64,000 nt of DNA from Prochlorococcus sp. AG-347-M18 (GTDB lineage: Bacteria; Cyanobacteriota; Cyanobacteriia; PCC-6307; Cyanobiaceae). The stretch covers positions 62,001 to 126,000 of the forward strand of contig QCCT01000002.1 in the NCBI GenBank assembly GCA_003281165.1. The letters are read 5' to 3'. Every line of letters starts with the position of its first letter. The stretch's first letter is position 1. The translations under genes and the position numbers were made by a program. Below are positions 1 through 7,555 of this stretch, one piece after another. The notes beneath the pieces were generated by a model that was not told the origin of the DNA, did not search any database, and saw only the letters and a program-made list of their open reading frames with translations.

Positions 1-2
1 GT

Positions 3-365
3 GAACTAAAACCTAAAATCGTCTTAATGGAAGGAGGTTCAAATTTTAATCCCACAATATGTAAACCCTTCCCTTTGTTTAGAATTTATCAGCATCCTCT
101 GGGCTATATTGAATCAAAGATGAGAGAAAAAGGTTATTCTTTAGTTTGCTTTCTTCAAGATTGTTATTTTATAAGGAATGATTTACTTGGAAAATTCGAA
201 AATATAATAGCTAATTTATCGATAAAAGATATGTACTTCGAACATTTTCATTTTAGAGGTCAAAAGAATAGAAAGGTTCTTTTAGAATTAAGGCGTAGCT
301 CAAAAGAAATAATTGAATTTGAAAAATCAATATTGGGTAGTTTTGAACCTGATCCTACAATATAA
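3..365 (+). CDS. C-terminal part of a FkbM-like methyltransferase-type protein (5' truncated by window)
   Basis: The reading frame is open to the left edge, so the gene begins outside the window and only about 120 C-terminal residues are seen. The ATG at 27 is probably internal, because the codons before it (ELKPKIVL) fit the strand that precedes it. The pattern PKIVLMEG followed by KGYSLVCF and YFIRNDLL resembles the end of FkbM-type methyltransferases, which commonly close with a KGY-LV...F-VR-DL segment. The SAM-binding part lies outside the window, so the assignment is tentative. If correct, the protein would O-methylate a sugar or polyketide-like acceptor, as is common in surface-polysaccharide islands. 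Confidence 0.4.
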   Translation, partial: ELKPKIVLMEGGSNFNPTICKPFPLFRIYQHPLGYIESKMREKGYSLVCFLQDCYFIRNDLLGKFENIIANLSIKDMYFEHFHFRGQKNRKVLLELRRSSKEIIEFEKSILGSFEPDPTI

Positions 366-536
366 AAATAATTTTTTATTTATCCCCTAGTTTAATTTGC
401 ATAATTCATCGTATATAAAAAGACTTGCCTATTCAATTAATATAGGAATATATCATAGGCCACTCCTAAGGATTCCTTCATAAGAGCCTTCAAATTTGGT
501 TAGAAATATTATTGTAGTCTCTCAATCCCCTTTAGC

Positions 537-542
537 TATAAT
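537..542 (+). promoter_or_regulatory. Relic -10 element ahead of the tRNA-Ser remnant
   Basis: A perfect TATAAT lies 31 nt before the first base of the tRNA-Ser 5'-half remnant. The intact tRNA-Ser has the same hexamer 27 nt before its first base. The similar placement suggests that the original tRNA promoter was left behind with the remnant. No convincing -35 box is visible. The rest of 366-573 holds no gene that I can support. Confidence 0.4.
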
Positions 543-573
543 AATTAGGAGTGAAAAACAGAATAACTCATTT

Positions 574-613
574 GGAGGGGTGGCAGAGTGTTTTAAGGCT
601 CTAGTCTTGAAAA
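574..613 (+). pseudogene. tRNA-Ser(UGA) 5'-half remnant
   Basis: Forty bases match the first 40 bases of the intact tRNA-Ser(UGA) at 2734-2820 with three mismatches, all in the D-arm region. The match covers the acceptor 5' strand, the D arm and the anticodon stem and loop. It stops one base after the anticodon loop, where the sequence becomes AT-rich and unrelated. The 3' anticodon strand, variable arm, T arm and acceptor 3' strand are missing, so this cannot be a functional tRNA. It lies on the same strand as the intact gene and marks the left edge of a putative integrated segment. Confidence 0.85.
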
Positions 614-664
614 TTAATTTGCGTTTTAGTTATATCAGTTGTTTTGAAGATAACTTGTCATACA

Positions 665-685
665 GTTACGAATTGGTTACGAATT
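665..685 (+). repeat. Tandem 10-bp direct repeat GTTACGAATT
   Basis: GTTACGAATT occurs at 665-674 and again at 676-685, an 11-bp period (one helical turn), 52 bp downstream of the tRNA-Ser remnant. Helically phased short repeats near an attachment junction can be arm-type recombinase or regulator sites, but nothing else supports a function here. Confidence 0.4.
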
Positions 686-742
686 TATTGCTTTAGTCTT
701 AACTACAAAAATAATCTATAATCTTGTAAAAATTTTTAGGAT

Positions 743-1858
743 CTATATATCTGAAATATTTTCTGATGTTGTTGATTTTTGATTATTAGGATGATAATAA
801 CCTTCCTCTTCAATTTTTTTTACTATCCAAGCTGAATAGGTATCCTGCATAAATTTGTAATTTCTTAATTTACCAATTTTTTTTACTAAACCATGGCCTT
901 GATCAATTTTCGATATGACATGGGAGCTTGGCAATTCTAATTGACTTTTATCTTTAGAAATTAAAAATGCTCTTATATCTTTGCAAAGTATCTCATTTGT
1001 ATCTAAAGAATAATTCTCAATTAATTTTATGTCTTTTAATCTAAACTTAATCATTGCATCTCTTAAAGAATAATTAAGCAAAAGTAACTCATTCCAATCT
1101 GTCTTTTTTTCTGGAATTTTATAATCCTGAGTATTTAATTGTTTTTTAAATTCTTTAAAATACTTTATACAAAGTGTAGTAATTTCTTGTTTGAATATTT
1201 TTAAAGATTCGGAAGATTCCTTACTTTCCCCATTAGCACTAATTTTAGGATTTTTGAGATCATTAATTTCTACAGAATAATCCTCTAGATCTTCTACAAG
1301 TTTCAGCGCGCAATAAATATCAAGAATCTCTCTACATCTTAGGCTCTGTGTCTCTTGCCTCATCAAATTGAAAACATTTTTAAATTCAGCTGGAGCAATT
1401 AAAACATTCTTAGCATACACATCTGATCTAACTGTCTTTGACTTAAACTGTTGACCAAGTGTAAGGTATTGGTCTTCAACAGCATTAATATATAAATTTC
1501 CAAAACTAGTATCCCAGGGTAAAGAGGGTGTATTTGTTTCTTGAATTATTGGAATAATCTCAAATAACTCAGGCTTTTTGGGTTTATTTTCATAATCGAC
1601 GCAGGTTATATTAAATAATTTTATAAAAGTATTGAAAGCAACTCCTGATTCAAGCTCAGCAACTTTTTGTTGAATAAGATCTCTAAATTGAAATTTAAGA
1701 GACTCTGATTTTGCCTGTTTAAATGACTGCAAGTTCAAATAAATATTATCTAATAGATCTATTGCAGTTTTAGCTGAGGTAACTGTAGCTTTTATATCTT
1801 CCTGGTTAAATTCACTTAGAGGTTTTTGAATTAGATTGATCTCATTTAAATCAGACAC
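743..1858 (-). CDS. Hypothetical protein (371 aa) in the tRNA-Ser island
   Basis: A long uninterrupted reading frame starts at a GTG (MSDLNEINL). I recognise no family. The protein is Lys/Glu/Leu/Ile-rich and looks soluble and mostly helical, with no signal peptide or membrane segment. Its C-terminal third is basic (KKIGKLRNYKFMQDTYSAW) and ends in a polar tail. There are no clear recombinase, helicase or nuclease motifs, and in particular no R...HxxR...Y signature of a tyrosine integrase. It is read towards the tRNA remnant and is divergent from the gene at 2020. Its length and clean frame argue for a real gene; its role is unknown. Confidence 0.65.
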   Translation of the reverse strand: MSDLNEINLIQKPLSEFNQEDIKATVTSAKTAIDLLDNIYLNLQSFKQAKSESLKFQFRDLIQQKVAELESGVAFNTFIKLFNITCVDYENKPKKPELFEIIPIIQETNTPSLPWDTSFGNLYINAVEDQYLTLGQQFKSKTVRSDVYAKNVLIAPAEFKNVFNLMRQETQSLRCREILDIYCALKLVEDLEDYSVEINDLKNPKISANGESKESSESLKIFKQEITTLCIKYFKEFKKQLNTQDYKIPEKKTDWNELLLLNYSLRDAMIKFRLKDIKLIENYSLDTNEILCKDIRAFLISKDKSQLELPSSHVISKIDQGHGLVKKIGKLRNYKFMQDTYSAWIVKKIEEEGYYHPNNQKSTTSENISDI

Positions 1859-2019
1859 TTTTACATCATGTTAGTAATAATAGAAATTATACGTCAGATT
1901 TCGAAATATCCAAGGATTTTAGGATAAAAGTGGCAGATAAGGCCGAATAAACAATAATTTAAGCTTGTAAATAGGAATATAATTGTCTTATTAAGATAAC
2001 AAATTGTAAAAGAAAGTTC

Positions 2020-2427
2020 ATGCATCGAACTTTCGAAGTAGAGTTAGTCGTAAGTTATTTATTTGTTATCTATTCAATGAAGGGAAAAAAACTTGGCTGT
2101 TCTCTGAATTATCAGAATGGGCAGAAACACTATTTTCGAGTAATTAAAATGTGGCCCTGTTCTAAAGGGAAGGGTTTCATTGGCTTTGGAGAACATTTTC
2201 ACACAAAGGATCGATTTAGAATTTGGAGCGAAAAAAATTTTTATCCTGTTAATGGCCCAGTTTGCTGTTATGAAATAATTGATATAGATTTATTCAAAAT
2301 ATGTGATCATACATCAGAAATCATTTGTGATATGGGTCCATTAATCGATCAATATCAACCAAAATTCACTATATTAACAATTCCAGAGGGTGAGGAATAT
2401 CAAACAGAATTATTTAATCCAGAATAA
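2020..2427 (+). CDS. Hypothetical protein (135 aa) in the tRNA-Ser island
   Basis: An unrecognised protein rich in aromatic residues and cysteine (WPCSKGKGFIGFGEHFH, PVCCYEI). It may form a small beta-rich domain that begins near residue 20. The start is uncertain. The ATG at 2020 has a purine-rich stretch before it, while the ATG at 2077 (MKGKKLGCSL) would remove a hydrophobic N-terminal extension that may not be coding. It is followed 14 bp later by the small coiled-coil gene at 2442, so the two are probably co-transcribed. A TATAAT at 1978-1983 could drive them. No function can be assigned. Confidence 0.55.
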   Translation: MHRTFEVELVVSYLFVIYSMKGKKLGCSLNYQNGQKHYFRVIKMWPCSKGKGFIGFGEHFHTKDRFRIWSEKNFYPVNGPVCCYEIIDIDLFKICDHTSEIICDMGPLIDQYQPKFTILTIPEGEEYQTELFNPE

Positions 2428-2441
2428 TTTAGAAAATATCC

Positions 2442-2663
2442 ATGGAACTATCATTAGCCAAAGATTATCTTCTATATAAAAAAATATATCAAAGAAGACT
2501 TGAACAACAAGATGAATTCAATGCGAATCTAGCTATTGAATTAAGCGAAATAATAAATAGATTAGAGTTAATAGACAAAAAACTTAATTTTCTTGAACAA
2601 AGAATTGAAAAATTAGAGCAACAATCAACTAATGGCTTTGCTCAAGAAAATGAATTTTTTTAA
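2442..2663 (+). CDS. Small coiled-coil protein (73 aa)
   Basis: This short protein has heptad-like Leu/Ile spacing from about residue 28 to 60 (IELSEIINRLELIDKKLN, then FLEQRIEKLEQQ), indicating an alpha-helical coiled coil. It is charged, soluble and has no signal peptide. It follows the 135-residue ORF by 14 bp and ends 70 bp before tRNA-Ser, so it sits at the right edge of the putative island. Oligomerisation is the only property that the sequence shows; the function is unknown. Confidence 0.5.
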   Translation: MELSLAKDYLLYKKIYQRRLEQQDEFNANLAIELSEIINRLELIDKKLNFLEQRIEKLEQQSTNGFAQENEFF

Positions 2664-2700
2664 TTAAAATAAAATTTCCTTTTCGAACTAATGATGCTGT

Positions 2701-2706
2701 TATAAT
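2701..2706 (+). promoter_or_regulatory. -10 element of tRNA-Ser
   Basis: A perfect TATAAT ends 27 nt before the mature tRNA, giving an expected 5' leader of about 20 nt. No strong -35 hexamer is visible at the usual distance. If the island interpretation is right, this promoter belongs to the incoming element. Confidence 0.5.
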
Positions 2707-2733
2707 TGGAAAGTTAAATTAAATATTTAACCT

Positions 2734-2820
2734 GGAGGGGTGGTCGAGTGGTTTAAGGCTCTAGTCTTGAAAACTAGCGTGTCTGCAAGGGCACCGTGGG
2801 TTCGAATCCCACCCCCTCCG
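2734..2820 (+). tRNA. tRNA-Ser(UGA)
   Basis: An 87-nt class II tRNA. The seven-pair acceptor stem (GGAGGGG with CCCCTCC) is followed by discriminator G. The anticodon arm is CTAGT-CTTGAAA-ACTAG with anticodon TGA, which reads UCN serine codons. There is a long variable arm typical of serine tRNAs, and the T arm is GTGGG-TTCGAAT-CCCAC. CCA is not encoded. The first 40 bases are duplicated in degraded form at 574-613, so this gene appears to be an integration site. Confidence 0.97.
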
Positions 2821-2916
2821 TTCTAAAGAATAACTTTCTAAATTTAAAAATTGAATTTAAGAACTGTTTATAACTTATTTCACATTTCAATTTCTTGAAT
2901 ATTTCCTAATTAAAAA

Positions 2917-3639
2917 ATGTCAAATAAAGGTGAGATAATTACAGAAAATAGGCTCGGTTTCGAAAAGTCTAATAAAGCATTAGGTTTTCTTTATAAGGAA
3001 TGGTATGAACTTATTTCAAAACTTCTTTCTGAAATAAATGGGATTAATATTGAATTGGGTTGCGGTGCAAGTTTTATAGATCAGATAAATAAAAGCATTA
3101 AAAAAACAGATGTTTTTTTAAATTCAAATACTGATTTCAAACTTAATGCAATGGATATAGGAAAAAGCTTTGAAAACCAAATATCAAATTTAATCTTAGT
3201 TAATGTTTTTCATCACATAAGTGATCCAGAATTATTTTTGAAATCAGCAGAAAAGTCTCTTTTGGTTGGAGGAAGAATAATTATGATTGAACCAAGCAAT
3301 AATTACTGGAGTAGGTTGGTCTATAAACTTATAGGACACGAACCCTTTGATACAAAACAAATTGAATGGAAATTTGAATCCAAAGATCCACTACTAGACT
3401 CAAATCAAGCACTCTCATGGATAATTTTTGAGAGGGATTATCAGAAATTCAAACGTTTATTTCCTAGGTTTTCTTTGATTCAAAAAAAGAATATGATGCC
3501 ATTTTCTTATTTATTAAGCGGAGGGCACTCTTTCAATACAAGAATTGGTAAGTTGATTAGTATAACTAGAAGTTTTGAAAGATTCTTCTTTGATAAATAT
3601 TTGGGGATATTTAATTTAATATGTCTAGAAAAAATTTAA
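2917..3639 (+). CDS. Class I SAM-dependent methyltransferase (240 aa)
   Basis: Motif I (IELGCGAS, about residues 46-53) is the glycine-rich SAM loop, and NLILVNVFHHISDPE (about residues 92-106) matches the motif IV region of ubiE/Methyltransf_11-like enzymes. GGRIIMIEPSN follows as the next core strand and loop. The C-terminal part contains segments that may hold the acceptor. The substrate cannot be read from the sequence. Its 3' end overlaps the next gene by 19 bp, so the two are probably translated together. The position beside tRNA-Ser suggests accessory glycan or lipid modification. Confidence 0.75.
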   Translation: MSNKGEIITENRLGFEKSNKALGFLYKEWYELISKLLSEINGINIELGCGASFIDQINKSIKKTDVFLNSNTDFKLNAMDIGKSFENQISNLILVNVFHHISDPELFLKSAEKSLLVGGRIIMIEPSNNYWSRLVYKLIGHEPFDTKQIEWKFESKDPLLDSNQALSWIIFERDYQKFKRLFPRFSLIQKKNMMPFSYLLSGGHSFNTRIGKLISITRSFERFFFDKYLGIFNLICLEKI

Positions 3640-4169
3640 ATTTAAAATCAACAATTTTTAAAATTTTTATTTTTTATATAATCATTTATTTATTTGCTTT
3701 TTTTCTTAGATACAACAATGGCTTTGAGAATATAATAATTGACATTGAATATAGATATTTGGCATTAATAAATATTATTTCTATCTTTCTAGGCCTACCT
3801 TTATCCATCGTATTTGACTTTATATTGATAAAGTTTTTCGGTTTGAAATATATTATTTTTTTTGCACCAATCTTAACTACTTTAGGGGTTGCTCAAATCT
3901 TACTACTCAGAAAAACAAACTTTAGATTTTCAAAAAACATTCCTTTGAAAAAAAATATAATAAATCATCGACTTAAAAATATATTTGAAAATATTACTTT
4001 CAAACCAATTTTCATATTAATAATACGTACTTTCCCAATATTGCCTTTCTCCTTAGGAAGCTATTTCATCGCATCATCGGAAATAAATAAAAGATTGATA
4101 ATTCTGTATTCACTTTTTGGAGCATATTTCTACTATTTTTCGCTTCTCTTTATTATCAAAAGTGCTTAA
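3621..4169 (+). CDS. VTT/TVP38-like integral membrane protein (182 aa)
   Basis: A very hydrophobic protein with about five predicted membrane helices. The stretch IRTFPILPFSLGSYFIAS (about residues 136-153) resembles the conserved R-x-hP-h-hP-h segment of VTT (DedA/TVP38/TMEM64) proteins, and GLPLSIVFDF (about residues 58-67) fits the first re-entrant-loop region. DedA-type proteins are linked to lipid scrambling and membrane homeostasis. The resemblance is only partial here and the protein is short, so the family call is moderate. It overlaps the preceding methyltransferase by 19 bp. It is extremely AU-rich even for this genome. Confidence 0.55.
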   Translation: MSRKNLNLKSTIFKIFIFYIIIYLFAFFLRYNNGFENIIIDIEYRYLALINIISIFLGLPLSIVFDFILIKFFGLKYIIFFAPILTTLGVAQILLLRKTNFRFSKNIPLKKNIINHRLKNIFENITFKPIFILIIRTFPILPFSLGSYFIASSEINKRLIILYSLFGAYFYYFSLLFIIKSA

Positions 4170-4275
4170 TAGAAAAAGATATTTTATTATTAATTATTTT
4201 GCATGTAAAAAGTTCTACATTATTTTCCCCTTTCGGGATTGTTATAGAATATTTTCAGAAAATATTAATTAAATT

Positions 4276-4956
4276 TTGAAATTAATTAAAACACCATGGG
4301 GTGAAATATCTTCGGAGGTGAATTTATTCCCCATTTATTACATTCTTTTTATTTATGGATTTGTTTATATTCTTCCTTATGGGGAAAATATTGTTGGTTT
4401 AACATGGTTTGATTTATTAAAACTTGAAGATGGTCCTTTGGAGTGGCTTCAGTTTTCTGAATACTTAATTTCATCAATATTTGGTTTTTTTATCTATTTC
4501 AAAAGTAAACATAAAAATACAATAAATTCATTTATTTGGTTAATTCTCAGCGCTTTCTGCTTCTTCGTTGCCGCTGAGGAAATAAGTTGGGGGGAGAGAA
4601 TAACTGGTTTATCACTAGATTCATTAACAAAAATAAGTATTCAAAGTGAAACTAATTTACATAATCTTCCGTTTTTTCATGATTACTTTCTTGATCCTAT
4701 CTTGATTGCAATTTGTCTTTTATTTGGTTGGATAGGTTGGAGAAAGTGGCCATATTTGAATTCAATCCCAAATAAAAAATTAAGCTTATTTTTCTTAATC
4801 ACAGCTTTATATATTTTCTATTATGAAATCTCATGGGCTTCCACAGTAGAACACATAAGAAATGATTTAGAAATTTATGAATTTTTACTTTCAACTGGTA
4901 TATTTTTGCATTATTGGAACAACTTCAAATTATTTCTTAAAGGAAATTCTCAATAA
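4276..4956 (+). CDS. Multi-pass membrane protein with EEISWGER motif (226 aa)
   Basis: The start is a TTG, because an in-frame stop lies immediately upstream and no ATG is available near the N-terminus. About six hydrophobic helices are visible. AAEEISWGERITG (about residues 98-110) followed by QSETNLHNL (about 123-131) are signature blocks that I recognise from an uncharacterised bacterial membrane-protein family, whose conserved acidic and His residues suggest a catalytic or metal site in the membrane. The function is unknown. It stands alone with about 100 bp of AT-rich spacer before it. Confidence 0.6.
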   Translation: MKLIKTPWGEISSEVNLFPIYYILFIYGFVYILPYGENIVGLTWFDLLKLEDGPLEWLQFSEYLISSIFGFFIYFKSKHKNTINSFIWLILSAFCFFVAAEEISWGERITGLSLDSLTKISIQSETNLHNLPFFHDYFLDPILIAICLLFGWIGWRKWPYLNSIPNKKLSLFFLITALYIFYYEISWASTVEHIRNDLEIYEFLLSTGIFLHYWNNFKLFLKGNSQ

Positions 4957-5132
4957 TTTGAATTAAATATAATTTGTTTAATTAAAATTCCTTCAACAGA
5001 AACAAGGCTTAGACTAAAATTTGCTGTAAATAATAACTTGCATTATTAAAGCCCTAGTAATTAAAATTTATAATCAAATTTTACACTCTTCTTTTTTATT
5101 CTTGTTATTATTTGTTTTTAGTAAAAAAGATA

Positions 5133-5333
5133 ATGAGTAAGGGATTCGCGTATAACACATCTAAGTCTTCAAAAACAAAAAAATTGACTTATTCTAATGA
5201 ACCTCAAGGAAGACTGATTTCTTGGTCTCCTTGGCCTCCTGCTAATTTTCAAACAAGATATCCTGCTTTCCCTTTCGTTCTTACAATATTAATTATAGTA
5301 ATCGGGCAATGGTACCTTTCTTTACTAAGGTAG
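5133..5333 (+). CDS. Small single-pass membrane protein (66 aa)
   Basis: The protein begins MSKGFAYNTS at an ATG; an upstream TTG at 5112 would add seven residues and is less likely. The N-terminal 40 residues are polar and basic with a Pro/Trp segment (SWSPWPPANFQTRYPAFP). One C-terminal membrane helix follows (VLTILIIVIGQWYLSLL). It resembles the small thylakoid-type proteins that are common in picocyanobacteria, but I do not recognise a named family. It is a stand-alone gene with a possible weak terminator directly after it. Confidence 0.5.
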   Translation: MSKGFAYNTSKSSKTKKLTYSNEPQGRLISWSPWPPANFQTRYPAFPFVLTILIIVIGQWYLSLLR

Positions 5334-5337
5334 CCTG

Positions 5338-5354
5338 AAACAGGTTTTCTGTTT
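5338..5354 (+). terminator. Weak hairpin terminator candidate
   Basis: AAACAG-GTTTT-CTGTTT forms a 6-bp stem directly after the stop codon at 5333 and is followed by AAATTTTAAA. The stem is AU-rich and the U run is broken, so termination would be inefficient. Confidence 0.3.
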
Positions 5355-5387
5355 AAATTTTAAATGAATTGAGTTTAAGAATTTTTA

Positions 5388-5972
5388 TTGTTTTTTTCAA
5401 TTTTATTATTAGCCCATTTTCAAGCGGCAATTATCCCAATATTATTAGGAATTAGATCAATCAATAAATTCCAACATATAAGAAAGAACAACTTCATACC
5501 TTTCGGTTTTATTTTTTTAGGATTGGCATCGATTTCTGAAATGATAGATCATACCCAAACATCTTGGATTTATGTAGATCATTCCTCTTTATTTAATTGG
5601 TTATTTTATTCTTTCCTATCTTTAGGGCTAACATTTTTATCGATATCAGTTATAAAAAATAAATTTATTCAAAAAACTAATTTTTGTATTTCTTTATGTT
5701 CAATAATCTCATATTTTTTATTTGATAAATCTATTTCTCTTCTTTTTCAAGTAATAATTAGTATCCTTCTAATTATTAATTGGCAAAGAGTTTTTAAAGA
5801 TTGGCTTTTTATCCTTTACCCAATATTTGGTATTTTTTTTACGACTTTCTTTGGAACAAGGCTCTCAATTAGTGGCGATCAATTTTGGCATGTTTTAATA
5901 GGCCCATCTGGAACAATTAGCGTTCTAACCTTTTATTTAGTATTAAAGAGATCGGGCAAAAAATTTACTTAA
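5388..5972 (+). CDS. Hypothetical integral membrane protein (194 aa)
   Basis: The likely start is a TTG, because an in-frame TGA lies just upstream and the first internal ATG would remove two helices. Six or seven membrane helices are visible, with short polar loops such as EMIDHTQTSWIYVDHS and SISGDQFWHVLIGPSG that contain conserved-looking His, Asp and Trp residues. I do not recognise the family. It ends 7 bp before the secreted protein at 5980, so the two are likely co-transcribed. Confidence 0.5.
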   Translation: MFFSILLLAHFQAAIIPILLGIRSINKFQHIRKNNFIPFGFIFLGLASISEMIDHTQTSWIYVDHSSLFNWLFYSFLSLGLTFLSISVIKNKFIQKTNFCISLCSIISYFLFDKSISLLFQVIISILLIINWQRVFKDWLFILYPIFGIFFTTFFGTRLSISGDQFWHVLIGPSGTISVLTFYLVLKRSGKKFT

Positions 5973-5979
5973 GATTCTT

Positions 5980-6309
5980 ATGAAAATATTTGTATTTACA
6001 AGTTTTATAGTGTGCTTAGTCACAATAATCTCTCCAGTAAGAATACTTGCTGATACGGCACTTGATGTGTACATGAATGATTTTTATTCTAAATCGAATG
6101 AAGCTAGCCAGATTCTTAAAGAAATCGAAAATAGTCTAAAAGAGGGATCAAGAAAAAAAGTATGCTCTCGACAAAGAGAGGCAGCAAGATTAGGACTATT
6201 AGCTAATAAATCATTAATTAAAGCCTTTGAAATAGAGGGAGCTAATCCACCAATGCAAGCAATAAAGGCAAGTCAACAAAGATGGGAATCTATTCTGAAT
6301 GAGTGCTGA
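5980..6309 (+). CDS. Small exported helical protein (109 aa)
   Basis: The N-terminus (MKIFVFTSFIVCLVTIISP...ILADTA) is a signal peptide with probable cleavage after about residue 24. The mature part is a helical domain with two cysteines (VCSRQREAARLG and the C-terminal NEC), which could form a disulphide in the lumen or periplasm. It resembles short exported proteins conserved in marine cyanobacteria, but I cannot name a function. It lies 7 bp downstream of the membrane-protein gene at 5388. Confidence 0.6.
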   Translation: MKIFVFTSFIVCLVTIISPVRILADTALDVYMNDFYSKSNEASQILKEIENSLKEGSRKKVCSRQREAARLGLLANKSLIKAFEIEGANPPMQAIKASQQRWESILNEC

Positions 6310-6336
6310 AGAAAGTCAGTAAACCAATAAATCTTT

Positions 6337-6771
6337 TTAAATTTGCATTCTTACAGATTTACTAATTAAGGGAATTTCAGGTTCAACTCCATAAATACAT
6401 TGAAAAATCGAATATATAAAAATACAAAGTGTAGATATAAAAATAATTGAGCCTAATTCAACTATGGGAATTATTCGCAAGAGATATGAAATTATTATCA
6501 AAGCAATATCTATGAGTAATGCTTGACATGCGTTATATCTAACGAAATAGGGAACTTTTGGATTTCTTGCTAATCCAGCAAACAAAATTATAAATAATAA
6601 AAAGCTACCAAAAGGCAATGATTTTTCAATTATTGCTATTGGGAAAGTTAGTAATAAAAGTATTTTTAAAAAAGAATATTTATAAAACAAATAATATCCA
6701 AAAGGTATAGATGCCTTTAATGGCAAAGTGTACAAGAATACTGATGAGAGTCTCTGGAATATCTGATTCAA
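6337..6771 (-). CDS. Tic20-like membrane protein (144 aa)
   Basis: Four hydrophobic helices are visible, plus features of the cyanobacterial/plastid Tic20 family: NPKVPYFVRYNACQALLIDI (about residues 69-88, the family's R-x-N-x-x-Q-A motif) and a C-terminal EIPLISKSVRMQI tail. In plastids Tic20 forms part of the inner-envelope protein channel. In cyanobacteria the role is unproven, so a transport function is only inferred. It is convergent with the gene at 5980, and its promoter region is shared with the divergent gloA. Confidence 0.8.
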   Translation of the reverse strand: MNQIFQRLSSVFLYTLPLKASIPFGYYLFYKYSFLKILLLLTFPIAIIEKSLPFGSFLLFIILFAGLARNPKVPYFVRYNACQALLIDIALIIISYLLRIIPIVELGSIIFISTLCIFIYSIFQCIYGVEPEIPLISKSVRMQI

Positions 6772-6902
6772 TATTTGATAGCGTAAGTATCAGTATTTTA
6801 ACCTAATTTTTTGAACATAATAAAAAGACTTACTTTCGAAAAAATCAACTTTGGCAGATGGTTATTAAATATTAGATAATTGATTCAGGTTCATAATTCA
6901 AA

Positions 6903-7292
6903 ATGCGTATCCTACATACAATGTTGAGGGTTGGAGATTTAGATAAATCCATTGATTTCTACGTCAATAGATTAGGAATGAATTTATTACGAAAAAAGGA
7001 TTACCCTCATGGAAAATTCACTTTGGCATTTGTTGGTTATGGCTCAGAAAAAGAAAACTCAGTAATTGAATTAACTTATAACTGGGACAAAAAGTCTGAA
7101 GACTATGAGCTTGGAGATAAATATGGTCATATAGCTATTGGAGTAAAAGATATTCATCTAATTTGCCAAGGATTAGAAAAAAATGGTTGTAAAATAACAA
7201 CCAAACCTAAAACAATGAAAAACAGTACTACTGTCTTGGCTTTTGTTGAGGATCCTGATGGTTATAAAATTGAACTTATTGAAAGAGATTAA
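6903..7292 (+). CDS. gloA: Lactoylglutathione lyase (glyoxalase I)
   Basis: At 129 residues this has the normal length for a single-domain glyoxalase I. It isomerises the hemithioacetal of methylglyoxal and glutathione to S-lactoylglutathione. The family start [25 protein letters not shown] carries metal-ligand His5, and [10 protein letters not shown] carries a Glu ligand. GHIAIGV provides the second His and [11 protein letters not shown] the second Glu, giving the classical H/E/H/E metal site, which is probably Ni-type as in most bacteria. It protects against methylglyoxal from triose phosphates. It appears monocistronic. Confidence 0.93.
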   Translation: MRILHTMLRVGDLDKSIDFYVNRLGMNLLRKKDYPHGKFTLAFVGYGSEKENSVIELTYNWDKKSEDYELGDKYGHIAIGVKDIHLICQGLEKNGCKITTKPKTMKNSTTVLAFVEDPDGYKIELIERD

Positions 7293-7555
7293 AAGCTCAG
7301 AAGTTTTTAATTAAATAAACAAATAACTAAATTTTAAAAAGATTGAATTATCAAATATATCGTTTTCCATTGGCGAAAATACCTCTAAGATCACATTGGA
7401 TGGATTCTGCAGTTTCAGTTATTGTAAAAGATTATTTTTAAGACGAGGAATTATCAAAAATAAAATTAAACTTTAAGCAATCTATATTAAATCTATTCAG
7501 AATGAGTAGACAATCTATATAGATTTATATATCATAGAATTATCTTATAAAGCTT

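Larger units (their letters stand above)
574..2733. mobile_element. Putative small genomic island bounded by tRNA-Ser 5'-half repeats
   Basis: About 2.2 kb lies between the partial and the intact tRNA-Ser and carries three unrecognised ORFs (743-1858 minus, 2020-2427 plus, 2442-2663 plus). The direct repeat ending in the anticodon loop is what tyrosine-recombinase integration at a tRNA anticodon loop would leave. No integrase, transposase or phage structural gene is present, so the element is either a decayed remnant or mobilised in trans. The repeated part is the 5' half, not the more usual 3' half. This implies that the promoter and 5' half of the working tRNA arrived with the element. The mobility is inferred; the repeat is seen. 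Confidence 0.55.

Noticed and set aside
496-696. 66-codon plus-strand frame
   Set aside because: It runs straight through the tRNA-Ser remnant and has no start signal or recognisable protein character.
7293-7555. Short frame ending near 7441 (about 32 codons from a TTG)
   Set aside because: Too short, with no ribosome-binding site, homology or conservation that could be judged here.
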